This document shows positions 16,096 through 25,624 of a stretch of DNA of 37,557 bases, one piece after another (the stretch's first letter is position 1; each line of letters starts with the position of its first letter). A program made the position numbers and the translations under genes. The DNA is from Planctomycetota bacterium (GTDB taxonomy: Bacteria > Planctomycetota > MHYJ01 > JACPRB01), in NCBI GenBank assembly GCA_016209705.1, contig JACQVR010000063.1, forward strand, positions 1 to 37,557, read 5' to 3'. The notes beneath the pieces were generated by a model. That model made no database searches, was not told the DNA's origin, and was given only the letters and a program-made list of their open reading frames with translations.

Positions 16096-17173
16096 GATCC
16101 GCGCGCGGGAGCTCGGTTTCGAAAAGGTCGGAATCGCGCGCGTGGGCGCCTTGCCGCGATCGGACTTCTTCCGGTCGTGGCTCGCGAGCGAATTCCACGG
16201 CGACATGGGCTACATGGCGCGCGATCCCGATCGCCGGGTGGACGCCGCGACCAGCCTTCCCGGGGCGAAGTCCGTCGTTTGCGTGGCGAAGAATTATCAC
16301 ACGCTGGCCCGTCCGCCCGCGGCGGCGTCCACGGGCGTCATCTCGCGTTACGCGTGGGGAGAGGACTATCACCAGGTCCTGGCGGACCGGCTCGACGCGT
16401 TGAAGGCCTATCTCGAATCCCGCGGGGCGCGGGCGAAGCGGTGCGTGGACACGAGCCCGGTGCTGGAAAAGCTGTGGGCGCGCGAAGCGGGACTGGGATG
16501 GCAGGGAAAGCACTCGAATGTCATCTCCAAGGATCTCTCCTCGTGGCTCTTCCTGGGAGAGGTGCTGACGGACGCCGAGTTGGCGCCGGATCCGCCGTTC
16601 CGCAAGGATCACTGCGGCACCTGCGCGCGGTGCATCGACGTGTGTCCGACGCGGGCGATCGTCGCGCCGTACGTGGTCGACTCCCGCAAGTGCATCGCGT
16701 ACCTCACGATCGAGCATCGGGGTCCGATTCCGCGCGAGCTCCGGCCCTTGATGGGCAATCTCATTTTCGGGTGCGATCTGTGCCAGGATGTATGCCCCTG
16801 GAACAAGTTCGCGAAGGTGTCGCCGGAAGCGGAGTTCTATCCGCGGGACGGGCTTCTGGCGCCGAAGCTGGCCGAGTTTCTGGGCATGACCCGTGAAGAA
16901 TTCGCGCGTCGCTTTCGGGGCAGTCCGATCCGCCGTGCGACGCGCGACGGTTTCTTGAGGAACGTCTGCGTCGCGCTGGGCAACTCGGGAGACTCCCGCG
17001 CCGTTCCGGCGCTGGCGCGAGCGTTGGAGGACGAGGCGCCGCTCGTGCGCCGGCACGCCGCGTGGGCCCTGGGGCGGCTGGGGGCGCGGAGCGAGCTGGA
17101 GCGCCGGTGGCCCGAAGAGGGCGATCCGCGGGTGCGCGAGGAGATTCAGGCGGCGCTCACGGATGCTTCATGA
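16073..17173 (+). CDS. queG: Epoxyqueuosine reductase
   Basis: The 366-residue protein starts at GTG inside the previous gene. It matches QueG: the N-terminal cobalamin-binding domain (LGFEKVGIARVGALP, GDMGYMARDPDRRVDAATSLPGAKSVV, YAWGEDYH), the VDTSPVLEKLWAREAGLGWQGKHSN active region, and two [4Fe-4S] motifs (CGTCARCIDVCP and CDLCQDVCPWNK). A C-terminal HEAT-like segment follows (ALARALEDEAPLVRRHAAWALG). It reduces epoxyqueuosine to queuosine in the wobble base of tRNA Asp/Asn/His/Tyr, using B12 and iron-sulfur clusters. Its last 17 bases overlap the convergent methyltransferase gene. Confidence 0.96.
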   Translation: MIPAEDVKIRARELGFEKVGIARVGALPRSDFFRSWLASEFHGDMGYMARDPDRRVDAATSLPGAKSVVCVAKNYHTLARPPAAASTGVISRYAWGEDYHQVLADRLDALKAYLESRGARAKRCVDTSPVLEKLWAREAGLGWQGKHSNVISKDLSSWLFLGEVLTDAELAPDPPFRKDHCGTCARCIDVCPTRAIVAPYVVDSRKCIAYLTIEHRGPIPRELRPLMGNLIFGCDLCQDVCPWNKFAKVSPEAEFYPRDGLLAPKLAEFLGMTREEFARRFRGSPIRRATRDGFLRNVCVALGNSGDSRAVPALARALEDEAPLVRRHAAWALGRLGARSELERRWPEEGDPRVREEIQAALTDAS

Positions 17174-17708
17174 TGGCCAGCGCGGTGGCTTTGCGGCCGT
17201 CGTCTTCTTCCCGGTGGAGAACTTCGGTCAAACCGGCGAACAGCGTCTTCAATTCGCCGGGTTCCAGGCAGAACTCGCGCCGGAAGTCGGGCTTGTATTT
17301 GAGGTGGTCCAGGGTATACGCTTGAAAATAGATCGTGCCGCCGGGGCGAAGCAGCTTCGGCAGGCGGCGCGCCGCGTCGCGATCGAGATAGTGGGTGCAG
17401 ACGACGGTGTCGAACTGCGCGTCCTTGAAAGGAAGGCGGGTGGCGTCGGCCTGGACGACCGCCAGGCGCGCTTTCAGCTCCGCCGCGCGCCTCTTGGCGC
17501 GCCGCACCGCTTCATCCGAAAGGTCGCACGCTGTCACCTCCCATCCCGCCAGGGCGAGGATGACCGCGTTTTCGCCCGTCCCGGCGGCGACGTCCAGCGC
17601 CCGGCCACGCGCCAGACGGTCGCGGTACATGATCAGGTGCACGTTGGCATGGGGCTCATACGCTTCCGTGGAGAATCTGAGATTCCACCTTTCGCGTTCT
17701 GGGTGCAT
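17157..17708 (-). CDS. Class I SAM-dependent methyltransferase
   Basis: The protein has 183 residues starting MHPERERWNLRFSTEAYEPHANVHLI; the much longer open frame upstream overlaps moaA and is not used. Motif I is ALDVAAGTGENAVILA. Motif II-like EVTACDLSDEAVRRAKR and QADATRLPFKDAQFDTVVCTHYLDRD follow, with LRPGGTIYFQAY as post-motif III. This resembles TehB/Tellurite-resistance or UbiE-like small methyltransferases, but the substrate is unknown. It is divergent from moaA (36 bp between starts) and convergent with queG. Confidence 0.88.
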   Translation of the reverse strand: MHPERERWNLRFSTEAYEPHANVHLIMYRDRLARGRALDVAAGTGENAVILALAGWEVTACDLSDEAVRRAKRRAAELKARLAVVQADATRLPFKDAQFDTVVCTHYLDRDAARRLPKLLRPGGTIYFQAYTLDHLKYKPDFRREFCLEPGELKTLFAGLTEVLHREEDDGRKATALAIMKHP

Positions 17709-17744
17709 CTCCCTTATCTCTCGATGTCCTGATAATATAGGGCC

Positions 17745-18740
17745 ATGAACCAACCGGCGCTTCGGGATTCCTTCGGCCGCCAGATCCGCAGTGTGCGGAT
17801 CTCCATCACCGACCGCTGCAACTTCCGCTGCATCTACTGCATGCCCAAGGATCCGCACTGGATCCCGCGCGACGAGATTTTGACGTTCGAGGAGATCATC
17901 CGCTTCGCGCGGATCGCGCTTTCCACGGGCGTCGAGAAGATCCGTCTGACGGGAGGGGAACCGACCGCGCGCCGCGGGCTTCCGGAACTCGTGAAGGGGA
18001 TCGCCGGACGGCCGGGGCTGCGCGACCTCTCCTTGACGACCAACGGCATGCTGCTGGGGGAACTGGCCCGGCCGTTGTGGGACGCGGGCCTGCGCCGGAT
18101 CAACATCAGCCTGGACACGCTCCAGGAGGAGAAGTTCGTTCACATCGCGCGGCGCGGCGCGTTCACGCAGGTGATGGGGGGAATCGAGAAGGCTCAGCAA
18201 GCGGGATTCTCGCCGATCAAGATCAACATGGTCGTCATGCGCGGATACAACGACGACGAAGTCGCGGACATGGCGAGATTCTCGCGGGACCGGGCGGTGC
18301 ACGTTCGTTACATCGAGTTCATGCCGCTGGACGGAGACGGAATCTGGTCGCGGGAGAAGGTCTTCACGGCCCAGGAGATTCTGGACCGCATCACGGAAGA
18401 AGTCGGTCCGTTGGAGATGGTCACCGGCGGAACCTTGAGCGACCCCGCACGGGCCTTCCGCTTCAAGGACGGTCGGGGGGACATCGGGATCATCGCGAGC
18501 GTGTCCGAGCCGTTCTGCTTCGCCTGCGACCGGATCCGGATCACCGCGGACGGCAAGCTGCGCACCTGCCTCTTCTCGCAGACGGAGACGGACGTGCGCG
18601 CGCTCCTGCGGGGCGGCGCCGGCGACGAGGAGATCGCGCGGGTGATTGCGAACGCGGTATGGAACAAGGAGGCGGGACACGGGATCAACGATCCCGGATT
18701 CCTTCAGCCCAAGCGGCCCATGTACTCCATCGGAGGATGA
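17745..18740 (+). CDS. moaA: GTP 3',8-cyclase
   Basis: The 331-residue radical-SAM enzyme of molybdenum-cofactor biosynthesis converts GTP to 3',8-cyclo-GTP. It has the radical-SAM motif C25-NFR-C29-IY-C32, the GGE motif LTGGEPTARRGLPEL, TTNGMLL and NISLDTL. The C-terminal cluster motif is CFACDRIRITADGKLRTCLF, and the terminal SIGG supplies the Gly-Gly tail needed for catalysis. It is followed after one base by the selenoprotein gene, so the two probably share a transcript. Confidence 0.97.
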   Translation: MNQPALRDSFGRQIRSVRISITDRCNFRCIYCMPKDPHWIPRDEILTFEEIIRFARIALSTGVEKIRLTGGEPTARRGLPELVKGIAGRPGLRDLSLTTNGMLLGELARPLWDAGLRRINISLDTLQEEKFVHIARRGAFTQVMGGIEKAQQAGFSPIKINMVVMRGYNDDEVADMARFSRDRAVHVRYIEFMPLDGDGIWSREKVFTAQEILDRITEEVGPLEMVTGGTLSDPARAFRFKDGRGDIGIIASVSEPFCFACDRIRITADGKLRTCLFSQTETDVRALLRGGAGDEEIARVIANAVWNKEAGHGINDPGFLQPKRPMYSIGG

Positions 18741-18741
18741 G

Positions 18742-18978
18742 ATGAGCGAAAATACCGGCGCGGCCGTCGTGATTTACGGCAAGGAGGGGTGACCGTACAC
18801 GAGCGCCGCGCGTGAGGATTACGCGAAAAGGGGCGTCGCGGTCACGTATATCGACGTGAAGAAAGACGCGGAGGGTCTCCGGGCGATGCTCCGGCATTCC
18901 CAGGGCGAACGCGAGGTGCCGGTGATCGTCGAGCAGGGGAACGTAACCGTCGGCTTCGGAGGGACCTGAGGCGTGTAG
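18742..18978 (+). CDS. Glutaredoxin-like selenoprotein with two in-frame UGA codons
   Basis: The frame begins one base after the moaA stop and reads 78 residues if TGA at 18790-18792 (residue 17) and 18967-18969 (residue 76) are Sec. It starts VVIYGKEG-U-PYTSAAREDYAKR, the Grx active site with U-P-Y-T in place of CPYC. It continues VAVTYIDVKKDAEGLRAML, then EVPVIVEQGN (the cis-Pro loop) and VGFGGT-U-GV. Length and motifs fit the glutaredoxin-like (seleno)protein group I know as Uxx-star. Without recoding the product would be a useless 16-residue peptide, yet 62 residues of fold-consistent sequence follow. A suitably placed hairpin follows each UGA. It is likely a cytosolic thiol/selenol redox protein with unknown partner. 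The sel genes are outside the window. Confidence 0.88.
18809..18825 (+). promoter_or_regulatory. Candidate bacterial SECIS for the first UGA
   Basis: CGCGT and ACGCG form a 5-bp perfect stem around the loop GAGGATT. The loop starts 21 nt after the UGA and has G as its first base, within the usual bSECIS spacing and loop rules. The stem also encodes residues after UPYT. Confidence 0.6.
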
Positions 18979-18999
18979 CGAACTCCCGTGAGGAGTTCG
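18979..18999 (+). promoter_or_regulatory. Candidate bacterial SECIS for the second UGA
   Basis: CGAACTCC and GGAGTTCG form a perfect 8-bp stem around the loop CGTGA. The loop starts 17 nt after the second UGA, with G as second loop base. It lies just after the TAG stop and 3 bp before the convergent gene's stop, so it may also act as a terminator. Confidence 0.6.
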
Positions 19000-19002
19000 A
19001 AG

Positions 19003-19758
19003 CTACTCGCCCATCGCCAGCCGCGCGCCCAACGCGTGCGGCAGGCGCTTGATCCGCTTGATCAAGCGCGCCGTCTTGCGGAAATTGTACGCCACCCGCC
19101 GAAACGTGACGTGCCGGCCGTCGAAGATCACATAGCAGGATCGGGTGTCTCCGTCTCGCGGCTGGCCGACCGACCCGACGTTGACGAAGAATTTTCCCTC
19201 CGTCACCGGGAACCGATCGGGAACGGATCGCTGTTCCAGGAACGGCCGATCCGGAAAGAAGATCCCGGGCAAGTGCGTATGTCCCCCGAACGCCACGCGG
19301 CGGACGCGATTGAAGATCAGGCCCATGTAGTCGCGGTCCAGGCTCGCTTCGGGCACCAGATATTCGCGCGTCGGGTCGAGCGGAGAGGCGTGAACGTAAA
19401 GCACGTCGCCCTCCTCGCGGTACCGGGGAAGACCCTCCAGGAATTTCCAGAAGCGGCGATTCTCCGCGGCGTCGTGACGCTTCGACTGAAGCTGGTCCTT
19501 CGTCCACCACGCGGAGGCTTCGGCTTTCCAATTGAAGTTGACCGGCTCGTAGAGAACGCCTTCCTCGTGGTTGCCCATCAAGGTGAAGTGGAACCGTTCC
19601 ATCGCGATGCGCATGACTTGGCGCGGATTGGGGCCGTATCCGATGAGGTCCCCCAGGCAGACAACTTCCGCGCAGCCTTGGCGGGCCGCATCTTCCAACA
19701 CCTTCGTGAGGGCTTCGAGATTGCTGTGGATGTCCGACAGGATGGCGATGCGTCTCAT
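19003..19758 (-). CDS. Calcineurin-like metallophosphoesterase (YfcE/MJ0936-like)
   Basis: The 251-residue protein has the two-metal motifs in order: SDIHSN (D9, H11), CLGDLIGYGPNP, LMGNHEEG, YVHASP and FGGHTH. The pattern matches small prokaryotic phosphodiesterases that begin MRRIAILSDIHSN. It would hydrolyse phosphodiesters or phosphomonoesters with manganese or similar metals; the natural substrate is unknown. It is convergent with the selenoprotein and ends 24 bases after it. The next gene upstream on the same strand is 61 bp away. Confidence 0.9.
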   Translation of the reverse strand: MRRIAILSDIHSNLEALTKVLEDAARQGCAEVVCLGDLIGYGPNPRQVMRIAMERFHFTLMGNHEEGVLYEPVNFNWKAEASAWWTKDQLQSKRHDAAENRRFWKFLEGLPRYREEGDVLYVHASPLDPTREYLVPEASLDRDYMGLIFNRVRRVAFGGHTHLPGIFFPDRPFLEQRSVPDRFPVTEGKFFVNVGSVGQPRDGDTRSCYVIFDGRHVTFRRVAYNFRKTARLIKRIKRLPHALGARLAMGE

Positions 19759-19819
19759 GAAGGGCGAGGCGGCGCGGTGGAAAAAATATTTCGCACTCGG
19801 TTCCGGGAAGAAAGAGCGT

Positions 19820-20326
19820 TCAGTTCGGGTCGGTCGTCTCGCGGCGGTCCAGCATGTTCATCTCGATGAACTGCATCTTCTGACCGCACGCCTCGCTCAT
19901 CATTTTCACCAGGTGCCACTTGAGTGTCAATACGGACGGAAGCGTGGTGCCGACCAGCGGTCCCTCGGTGCGCGCGAACACTTGATCGTCCTGGACGCCA
20001 AGAACGTGGATGTCCATGTCGTTGAGCCGGAAGAGGGGCCGGATGTCGTCGCGAATCAGCGCGAGGATCAGCGTCCGCTTCTGCGCGTTGGTCAGCGGGC
20101 TGACCCGGCGGCGCGCGCGCGTGGATCCATGCATCTGGTCCAGGATATCCTGAACGTCGTCGTAGCACGAAGAGCATCCGCCGGCGGCGTTCGTTCGGGC
20201 GGTGACCGCTTCGACGGTGCGCAGGTTCCGCGCTTCGATCGCTTGGCGGATCGTCGCCTCGGTGACCTGATAGCAGCGGCAGATCAGATTTTCGCGCGGA
20301 TCGGGGCGGTGAACCGGATCGGACAT
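19820..20326 (-). CDS. BFD-type [2Fe-2S] domain fused to a NifU-like domain lacking its CxxC
   Basis: Starting MSDPVHRPDPREN (168 residues), the N-terminus is a bacterioferritin-associated-ferredoxin-type domain with ICRCYQVTEATI (Cys16/18) and AGGCSSCYDDV (Cys51/54). Residues about 80-165 read LALIRDDIRPLFRLNDMDIHVLGVQDDQVFARTEGPLVGTTLPSVLTLKWHLVKMM, the shape of a NifU C-terminal scaffold. The CGxC pair normally before the TLK helix is replaced by GPLVGTTLPS. So the scaffold half cannot hold a cluster in the usual way. It may be a regulator or structural partner in iron-sulfur assembly. The longer start at 20344 is less likely. Confidence 0.75.
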   Translation of the reverse strand: MSDPVHRPDPRENLICRCYQVTEATIRQAIEARNLRTVEAVTARTNAAGGCSSCYDDVQDILDQMHGSTRARRRVSPLTNAQKRTLILALIRDDIRPLFRLNDMDIHVLGVQDDQVFARTEGPLVGTTLPSVLTLKWHLVKMMSEACGQKMQFIEMNMLDRRETTDPN

Positions 20327-20363
20327 TTTTGTTGAGGGTACCACAAACGGCGCGGAGAGTCAG

Positions 20364-20711
20364 CTAGGGCTTGGGCTCCGCCGAGGCGGCGGGCGCGGGC
20401 TTCTTGTGCTCTTCTTTTTTCGCTTCGGGGAGCTTCAGGAACTCGTCGAACGTGTCCAACAAGCGATCGTGGAAATCCAGGGCGCGGTTCTTTTCGAAGA
20501 ACCGCTTGAGCAACGGCTGGACCAGCGTGCGGAACGCGCCGTGTTCGTTCACTTCTACGACGCTCACTTCCCAGTTCGGGAATTCGAGCGGCGGAGGGGT
20601 GTCGTAGAGCTGAAGCGTCAGGATCTTGTAGGATTTGCCGTCCCGGCCTTGAACCCATGTATGGCGGAGCTGCCGGTCGAACGCCGGCTTGAGTTCCTCG
20701 ATGACTTTCAT
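20364..20711 (-). CDS. Small conserved-looking protein, unknown
   Basis: The 115-residue protein begins MKVIEELKPAFDRQLRHTWVQGRDGKSYKILTLQLYD and ends in a Lys/Pro/Ala tail. The charged helical middle (LVQPLLKRFFEKNRALDFHDRLLDTFDEFLKL) suggests a compact helical domain. No domain is recognised. It sits 37 bp upstream of the BFD-NifU gene on the same strand and is divergent from the glycosyltransferase. Confidence 0.65.
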   Translation of the reverse strand: MKVIEELKPAFDRQLRHTWVQGRDGKSYKILTLQLYDTPPPLEFPNWEVSVVEVNEHGAFRTLVQPLLKRFFEKNRALDFHDRLLDTFDEFLKLPEAKKEEHKKPAPAASAEPKP

Positions 20712-20808
20712 GCGCCGTCATTGTAACGGGGTGCGGAGCCGGCGCAAGTCCTGCGGCAGATGAGGCCATGCTGCCTGGCGGAACGCGAATCTGCTAAAGT
20801 CATCGGCC

Positions 20809-21960
20809 ATGGCGCGGCTCCTCGTGCTCTCATGCGGCGTCGGTGCCGGACACAACCGGGCGGCGGAAGCCGTCGATGCCGCCGCTCGAACCGCGGGATT
20901 CGAGTCGCGATGGTTGGATTCCCTCTCCTTTACCGGCCGCGTCTTCAAGACCCTCTACGCTCAGAGCTATGTGTGGATGGCTAGCGCGGCTCCCGATCTC
21001 TGGGGCCTGCTGTATCGAAGGATGGGACGGCGCGCCGGACGATCTCCCCTCGATAAGCTCGTTCAAACCTACGACCGCCTCAGCTATCGAAAACTGATGA
21101 ACGAGGTCACCGCCTTCCGTCCGGACGCCGTCGTCTGCACGCACTTTCTGCCCGCGAACGTCGTCCTGGCGCATGTGGGGGACGCCGCGCCGCCCGTCTT
21201 CACGGTCGTCACGGATTATGACGTCCATCGGCTCTGGATCAACGCCGGCGTCGAAGGCTATTTCGCCGGAAACGACGAAGTCCGCTGGCTTCTCCGCGGA
21301 TTCGGCGTTCCCGAAGATCGCGCCTGGGTCACGGGCATTCCGATACACCCCGCGTTCAAGATCCGGCGCGGCCGCGCCGCGGTCCGGCAGGAACTCGGCA
21401 TCGGAATGGACGAACGCGTCGTTCTGTTCATGAGCGGAGGTTTCGGAATCGGCGACGTCGCGCCGGCGGTCGAACGACTGCTCGGCATCGATACGGACTT
21501 CCACCTGCTGGCGATCATGGGCAAGAACGAGAAGCTGAAAGCGCGCGTGGAACGCGTCGTGAGGAACGCCAAGCGCCGCGCGAAGGTCTTCGGATTCGTC
21601 ACCAACGTGCCCGACCTGATGGAAGCTGCGGATCTGATGGTCTCCAAGGCCGGAGGACTGACGACGTCCGAGTGCCTGGCCCGAGGGCTGCCGCTCGTCG
21701 CTTTCGCGCCCGTCCCCGGACAAGAGGAACGCAATGCCGATTATCTGATCGAGCACGGCGCCGCGATCAAGGCGCCGACCGTCGAACTCGTCGATTTCAA
21801 GGTTCAGGAGGTGCTCGCCGATCCGGCGCGTCTGGCGCGCATGCGGCGAGCCGCGGAATCGCTCGGACGGCCCGCCGCGGCGGCGGACATCATCCGCCGC
21901 CTCGCCTCCTTCCTCGTCCTGGACAGGCTCAGCGGCGATCAGCTCCCCCGCATCAGTTGA
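20809..21960 (+). CDS. MGDG-synthase-like glycosyltransferase (GT28)
   Basis: The 383-residue protein has the MGDG-synthase N-domain (LLVLSCGVGAGHNRAAEAV, PDAVVCTHFLPANVVL, VVTDYDVHRLW). The GT28 C-domain has VVLFMSGGFGIGD, FGFVTNVPDLMEAADLMVSKAGGLTTSECLARGLPLV and PGQEERNADYLIEHGAA. It should transfer a hexose from a UDP-sugar to diacylglycerol or a similar lipid at the inner face of the membrane, as UgtP-type enzymes do. The exact acceptor is not readable. It is convergent with the universal stress protein gene, 51 bp away. Confidence 0.92.
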   Translation: MARLLVLSCGVGAGHNRAAEAVDAAARTAGFESRWLDSLSFTGRVFKTLYAQSYVWMASAAPDLWGLLYRRMGRRAGRSPLDKLVQTYDRLSYRKLMNEVTAFRPDAVVCTHFLPANVVLAHVGDAAPPVFTVVTDYDVHRLWINAGVEGYFAGNDEVRWLLRGFGVPEDRAWVTGIPIHPAFKIRRGRAAVRQELGIGMDERVVLFMSGGFGIGDVAPAVERLLGIDTDFHLLAIMGKNEKLKARVERVVRNAKRRAKVFGFVTNVPDLMEAADLMVSKAGGLTTSECLARGLPLVAFAPVPGQEERNADYLIEHGAAIKAPTVELVDFKVQEVLADPARLARMRRAAESLGRPAAAADIIRRLASFLVLDRLSGDQLPRIS

Positions 21961-22011
21961 GTTCGGATGGCCACCGTGCGGGGAGCGCGTCGGGGTGACG
22001 GTCGTCGCGCT

Positions 22012-22932
22012 CTAGGCGCTCCCTTCGGTGCGCACCACAAGCATGGGGACGGTGGCCGCGCGCAGCACCTTCTCCGTCACGCTGCCCAGAACCCATCTCG
22101 ACACGCCCTGTCGCGCATGCGTGGCCATCACGATCAAGTCGGCCTTGTGCGAGGCGGATTGATTGACGATCTCGCTGGCCGGATCTCCCGACACGACGTG
22201 CGACTCCGTCTTGATCCCCTCCGCCTTGGCGCGTTCCACCGCCGACGCCAGGGAACTTTCCGGCGTGGGCTCGTCCGGAGGAGCGGCGGAAGCCAAGGGC
22301 CATGCGGGCACCATGCCGGCAAAGGACCCGGGAGGAGAGAGCGGCAGTTCCCGGACGTGGAGAAACACGAGGGACGAGTTGAACAGCCTGGCCAGACCGA
22401 TGGCATAAGGAAGCGCCGTCAAAGAGCGTTTGCCTCCGTCGGTCGGCACCAGAATCTTTTGGAAGGCGCGTTCCGCCTTTGCCGCAGGTTCCAGGGCTCC
22501 TTTCCCTCCCGGCTCGAACGATCGGAGGAGGAAAAGGGGCACTCGGCTGGCGCGGAGCATCTTCTCGGCAACGCTGCCGAAGACCCAGCGGGAAAGCCCC
22601 GTCCTGCCGTGGGTCGTCATCGCGATCAGGGTCGCGCGCTCCTGTTCGACCAACTTGAGCAGCTCATCGGCGGCAGACCCTTCGCCGAGAACGCTGCGCA
22701 CTCGCACCCCCTCATCGGAAAGGCGTCGCTCCCATTTCTCGAGGTAGCTCCTGGCTTCTCGCCGGACCTCTTCGGGGACGGAAAGCTCGCCCATTCGTTG
22801 CACGTGAAGAGGCTCCACGATCCGCGCCAGTACCACCTCCGAATCCTGGCGTTTCAGGAAGTGTCGCATCTGAGTGAGGGCGGCCTCCGCCGTCTCGGAT
22901 CCGTCCAACGGGATCAAAATGCGTTTCAGCAT
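22012..22932 (-). CDS. Tandem-domain universal stress protein
   Basis: The 306-residue protein has two UspA domains: residues about 1-140 (KRILIPLDGSETAEAAL, LIAMTTHGRTGLSRWVFGSVAEKMLRASRVPLFLL) and about 153-304 (QKILVPTDGGKRSLTALPYA, LIVMATHARQGVSRWVLGSVTEKVLRAATVPMLVV). Domain 1 keeps G-x2-G-x9-G-S for ATP binding. Domain 2 has ARQG and keeps GS. It is cytosolic and typically induced by growth arrest or stress. Confidence 0.94.
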   Translation of the reverse strand: MLKRILIPLDGSETAEAALTQMRHFLKRQDSEVVLARIVEPLHVQRMGELSVPEEVRREARSYLEKWERRLSDEGVRVRSVLGEGSAADELLKLVEQERATLIAMTTHGRTGLSRWVFGSVAEKMLRASRVPLFLLRSFEPGGKGALEPAAKAERAFQKILVPTDGGKRSLTALPYAIGLARLFNSSLVFLHVRELPLSPPGSFAGMVPAWPLASAAPPDEPTPESSLASAVERAKAEGIKTESHVVSGDPASEIVNQSASHKADLIVMATHARQGVSRWVLGSVTEKVLRAATVPMLVVRTEGSA

Positions 22933-23179
22933 GGCGATGCTCCTTGGCTTTCATATGCCGCCAGTCTATCTTCCGGCCGAGAGGCGGGGCTCACGATTTT
23001 CGAAAGAAGCGGCGCCTCCGTCTGATGATCAAGGTAGCAAATGACATGCCCGATAAGATTGGTTCCCACGTGGCAAAGGTTTCGATGGTCGCGCATTCGC
23101 CAACAGTAGAATCGGAGAATTTCCGCACTTCTCTGATCGAAGACAAAACACTTGGAGCATCCCTCGGCCGGCGGTTCGG

Positions 23180-23859
23180 ATGATACAATCGTTGAACCCC
23201 GCGATGGATCTTGTCCCGCGGATGGACGGATTGGGACGCATGGAAACGGGCGAGAGGATCAAGTTCGGACTGGCGCGCATCCGGGAGAAATTCGACGTTG
23301 GGGGCTGGTGGGATGAGCTGGCGCGCGTGGCCCACCGGATGGAAGATGTCGGAGTAGCTCCCATGGAGGCGGACGGCGGAGTTGGCGGCAACCTGGCCGT
23401 TCGATACGGCCGCGGGATCCTGATCTCGAAGAGCGGTAAGGCCCCCGGGCGGCGCATGACGGAGGAGGACTTCGTCTATGTGGTCGATTTCGACGTCATG
23501 AAATGGCATGCATATTACGCGAGCGCTCGGGAAGAGATCCGGCCGAGTTCAGACACTCCCGTGCACTGGGCGGTGCTCGTGAAAGTTCCCTTGGAATGCG
23601 GCTGGAAGGAAGCCCCGGCCGCTTCCGTGCACGGTCATGCGTTGGCGGACGGCGGCGCGGCGGTCAGGCTTGAAATCCCCGTGTCGCCTCAGGCAACCCT
23701 GTTCAGTACTTCCGCGGATATGCAGGCCGTTTGCGGAATGCTCCGCCGGCATCCCTACCCCGAACATCGGATCTGGATCCGAAAGCATCATGGATTTGTG
23801 GCGGCGGGGAAGAGCCCCACCGAAGCGTTGAATACCTCCCTCGAAGCCATGCATCAGAG

Positions 23860-23863
<4 letters not shown>
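23180..23863 (+). CDS. Class II aldolase/adducin-family enzyme of MTA salvage
   Basis: The protein is 227 residues from ATG 23180; several later Mets (23201, 23222, 23240) are possible starts. Motifs: GGVGGNLAVRYGRGILISKSGKAPGRRMTEEDFVYVVDFD, SSDTPVHW (Asp where class II aldolases usually have the catalytic Glu), VHGHALADGG (metal HxH) and HHGFVAAGK (third metal His). The ATGA overlap with mtnA links it to methylthioribulose-1-phosphate. It could be the aldolase of the DHAP shunt, giving dihydroxyacetone phosphate and methylthioacetaldehyde, or an MtnB dehydratase. No mtnC/D follow in this operon, which favours the aldolase. Confidence 0.8.
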
Positions 23864-24888
<1,025 letters not shown>

Positions 24889-24898
24889 GGCAAGCGCA

Positions 24899-25624
24899 AT
24901 GACCGGCGAATTCAGGGTCGGGATCATCGGCGGAACCCACCTCCTGGAGACGGGATTGCTGGAAGAGGGGGAGGCGCGGGAGATCACGACTCGCTGGGGC
25001 GCGGCCGAGGTTGACACGGGCCTGCTTGCCGGAATCCGCATCGCGGCGATTCACAGGCATGGCCGGAAGAAAAATCGACCGCCGCATGCCATCAACCACG
25101 CGGCGAATCTCGCCGCCCTCCAATCGATGGGCGTCGCCCGGGTGATCTCGATGGGCTCGGTGGGCTGTCTGCGGGAGGAGGTGGATCTTCCCTCCCTGAT
25201 CGTCCCCCATGATTACATCGATCTGTTCGGGACCTCCACGATATTCCACGACGCGCTGACGCACGTCACGCCGGGCTTTGACGAGGGTGTGCGAAGGGCC
25301 TTGCTCGACGCGGCGCAGGCGGTGGCCGGAGGGCGGCTCATTGACCACGGGGTGTATTTCCAGACGCGAGGTCCGCGACTGGAAACCCGCGCGGAGATCG
25401 CCATGATCCGGGCGGTCGCCGACTGCGTGGGCATGAGCATCGGGAGCGAGGCGACGATCGCCCGCGAGCTCGGCCTGAGCTACGCGGCGGTATGCACCAT
25501 GGATAATTACGCCCACGGCATCCGCGGCCACCGGCCGGAATATGCCGACATCGTCCGGCGGGCGGGGGAAAACGCGCGGAGCTGTATCGACGTGGTCCGC
25601 GGGGCGATTCGGGGAATGTCCTGA
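24899..25624 (+). CDS. MTA/MTI-family phosphorylase, predicted 6-oxopurine specific
   Basis: The 241-residue PNP-superfamily enzyme begins RVGIIGGTHLLETGL (phosphate loop GGTH; most have GGSG). It continues RHGRKKNRPPHAINHAANL, GSVGCLREEVD, YFQTRGPRLETRAEIAMI and VGMSIGSEATIARELGLSYAAVCTMDNYAHGI. In methylthioadenosine phosphorylases the base pocket uses Asp in TDYD. Here Asn203 in MDNYAHG lines up with the Asn of Pseudomonas methylthioinosine phosphorylase (VNPAAG), as I recall it. Cleavage of methylthioinosine to hypoxanthine plus methylthioribose-1-phosphate fits the MtaD-like and HPRT neighbours. It starts 10 bp after mtnA. Confidence 0.85.
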   Translation: MTGEFRVGIIGGTHLLETGLLEEGEAREITTRWGAAEVDTGLLAGIRIAAIHRHGRKKNRPPHAINHAANLAALQSMGVARVISMGSVGCLREEVDLPSLIVPHDYIDLFGTSTIFHDALTHVTPGFDEGVRRALLDAAQAVAGGRLIDHGVYFQTRGPRLETRAEIAMIRAVADCVGMSIGSEATIARELGLSYAAVCTMDNYAHGIRGHRPEYADIVRRAGENARSCIDVVRGAIRGMS

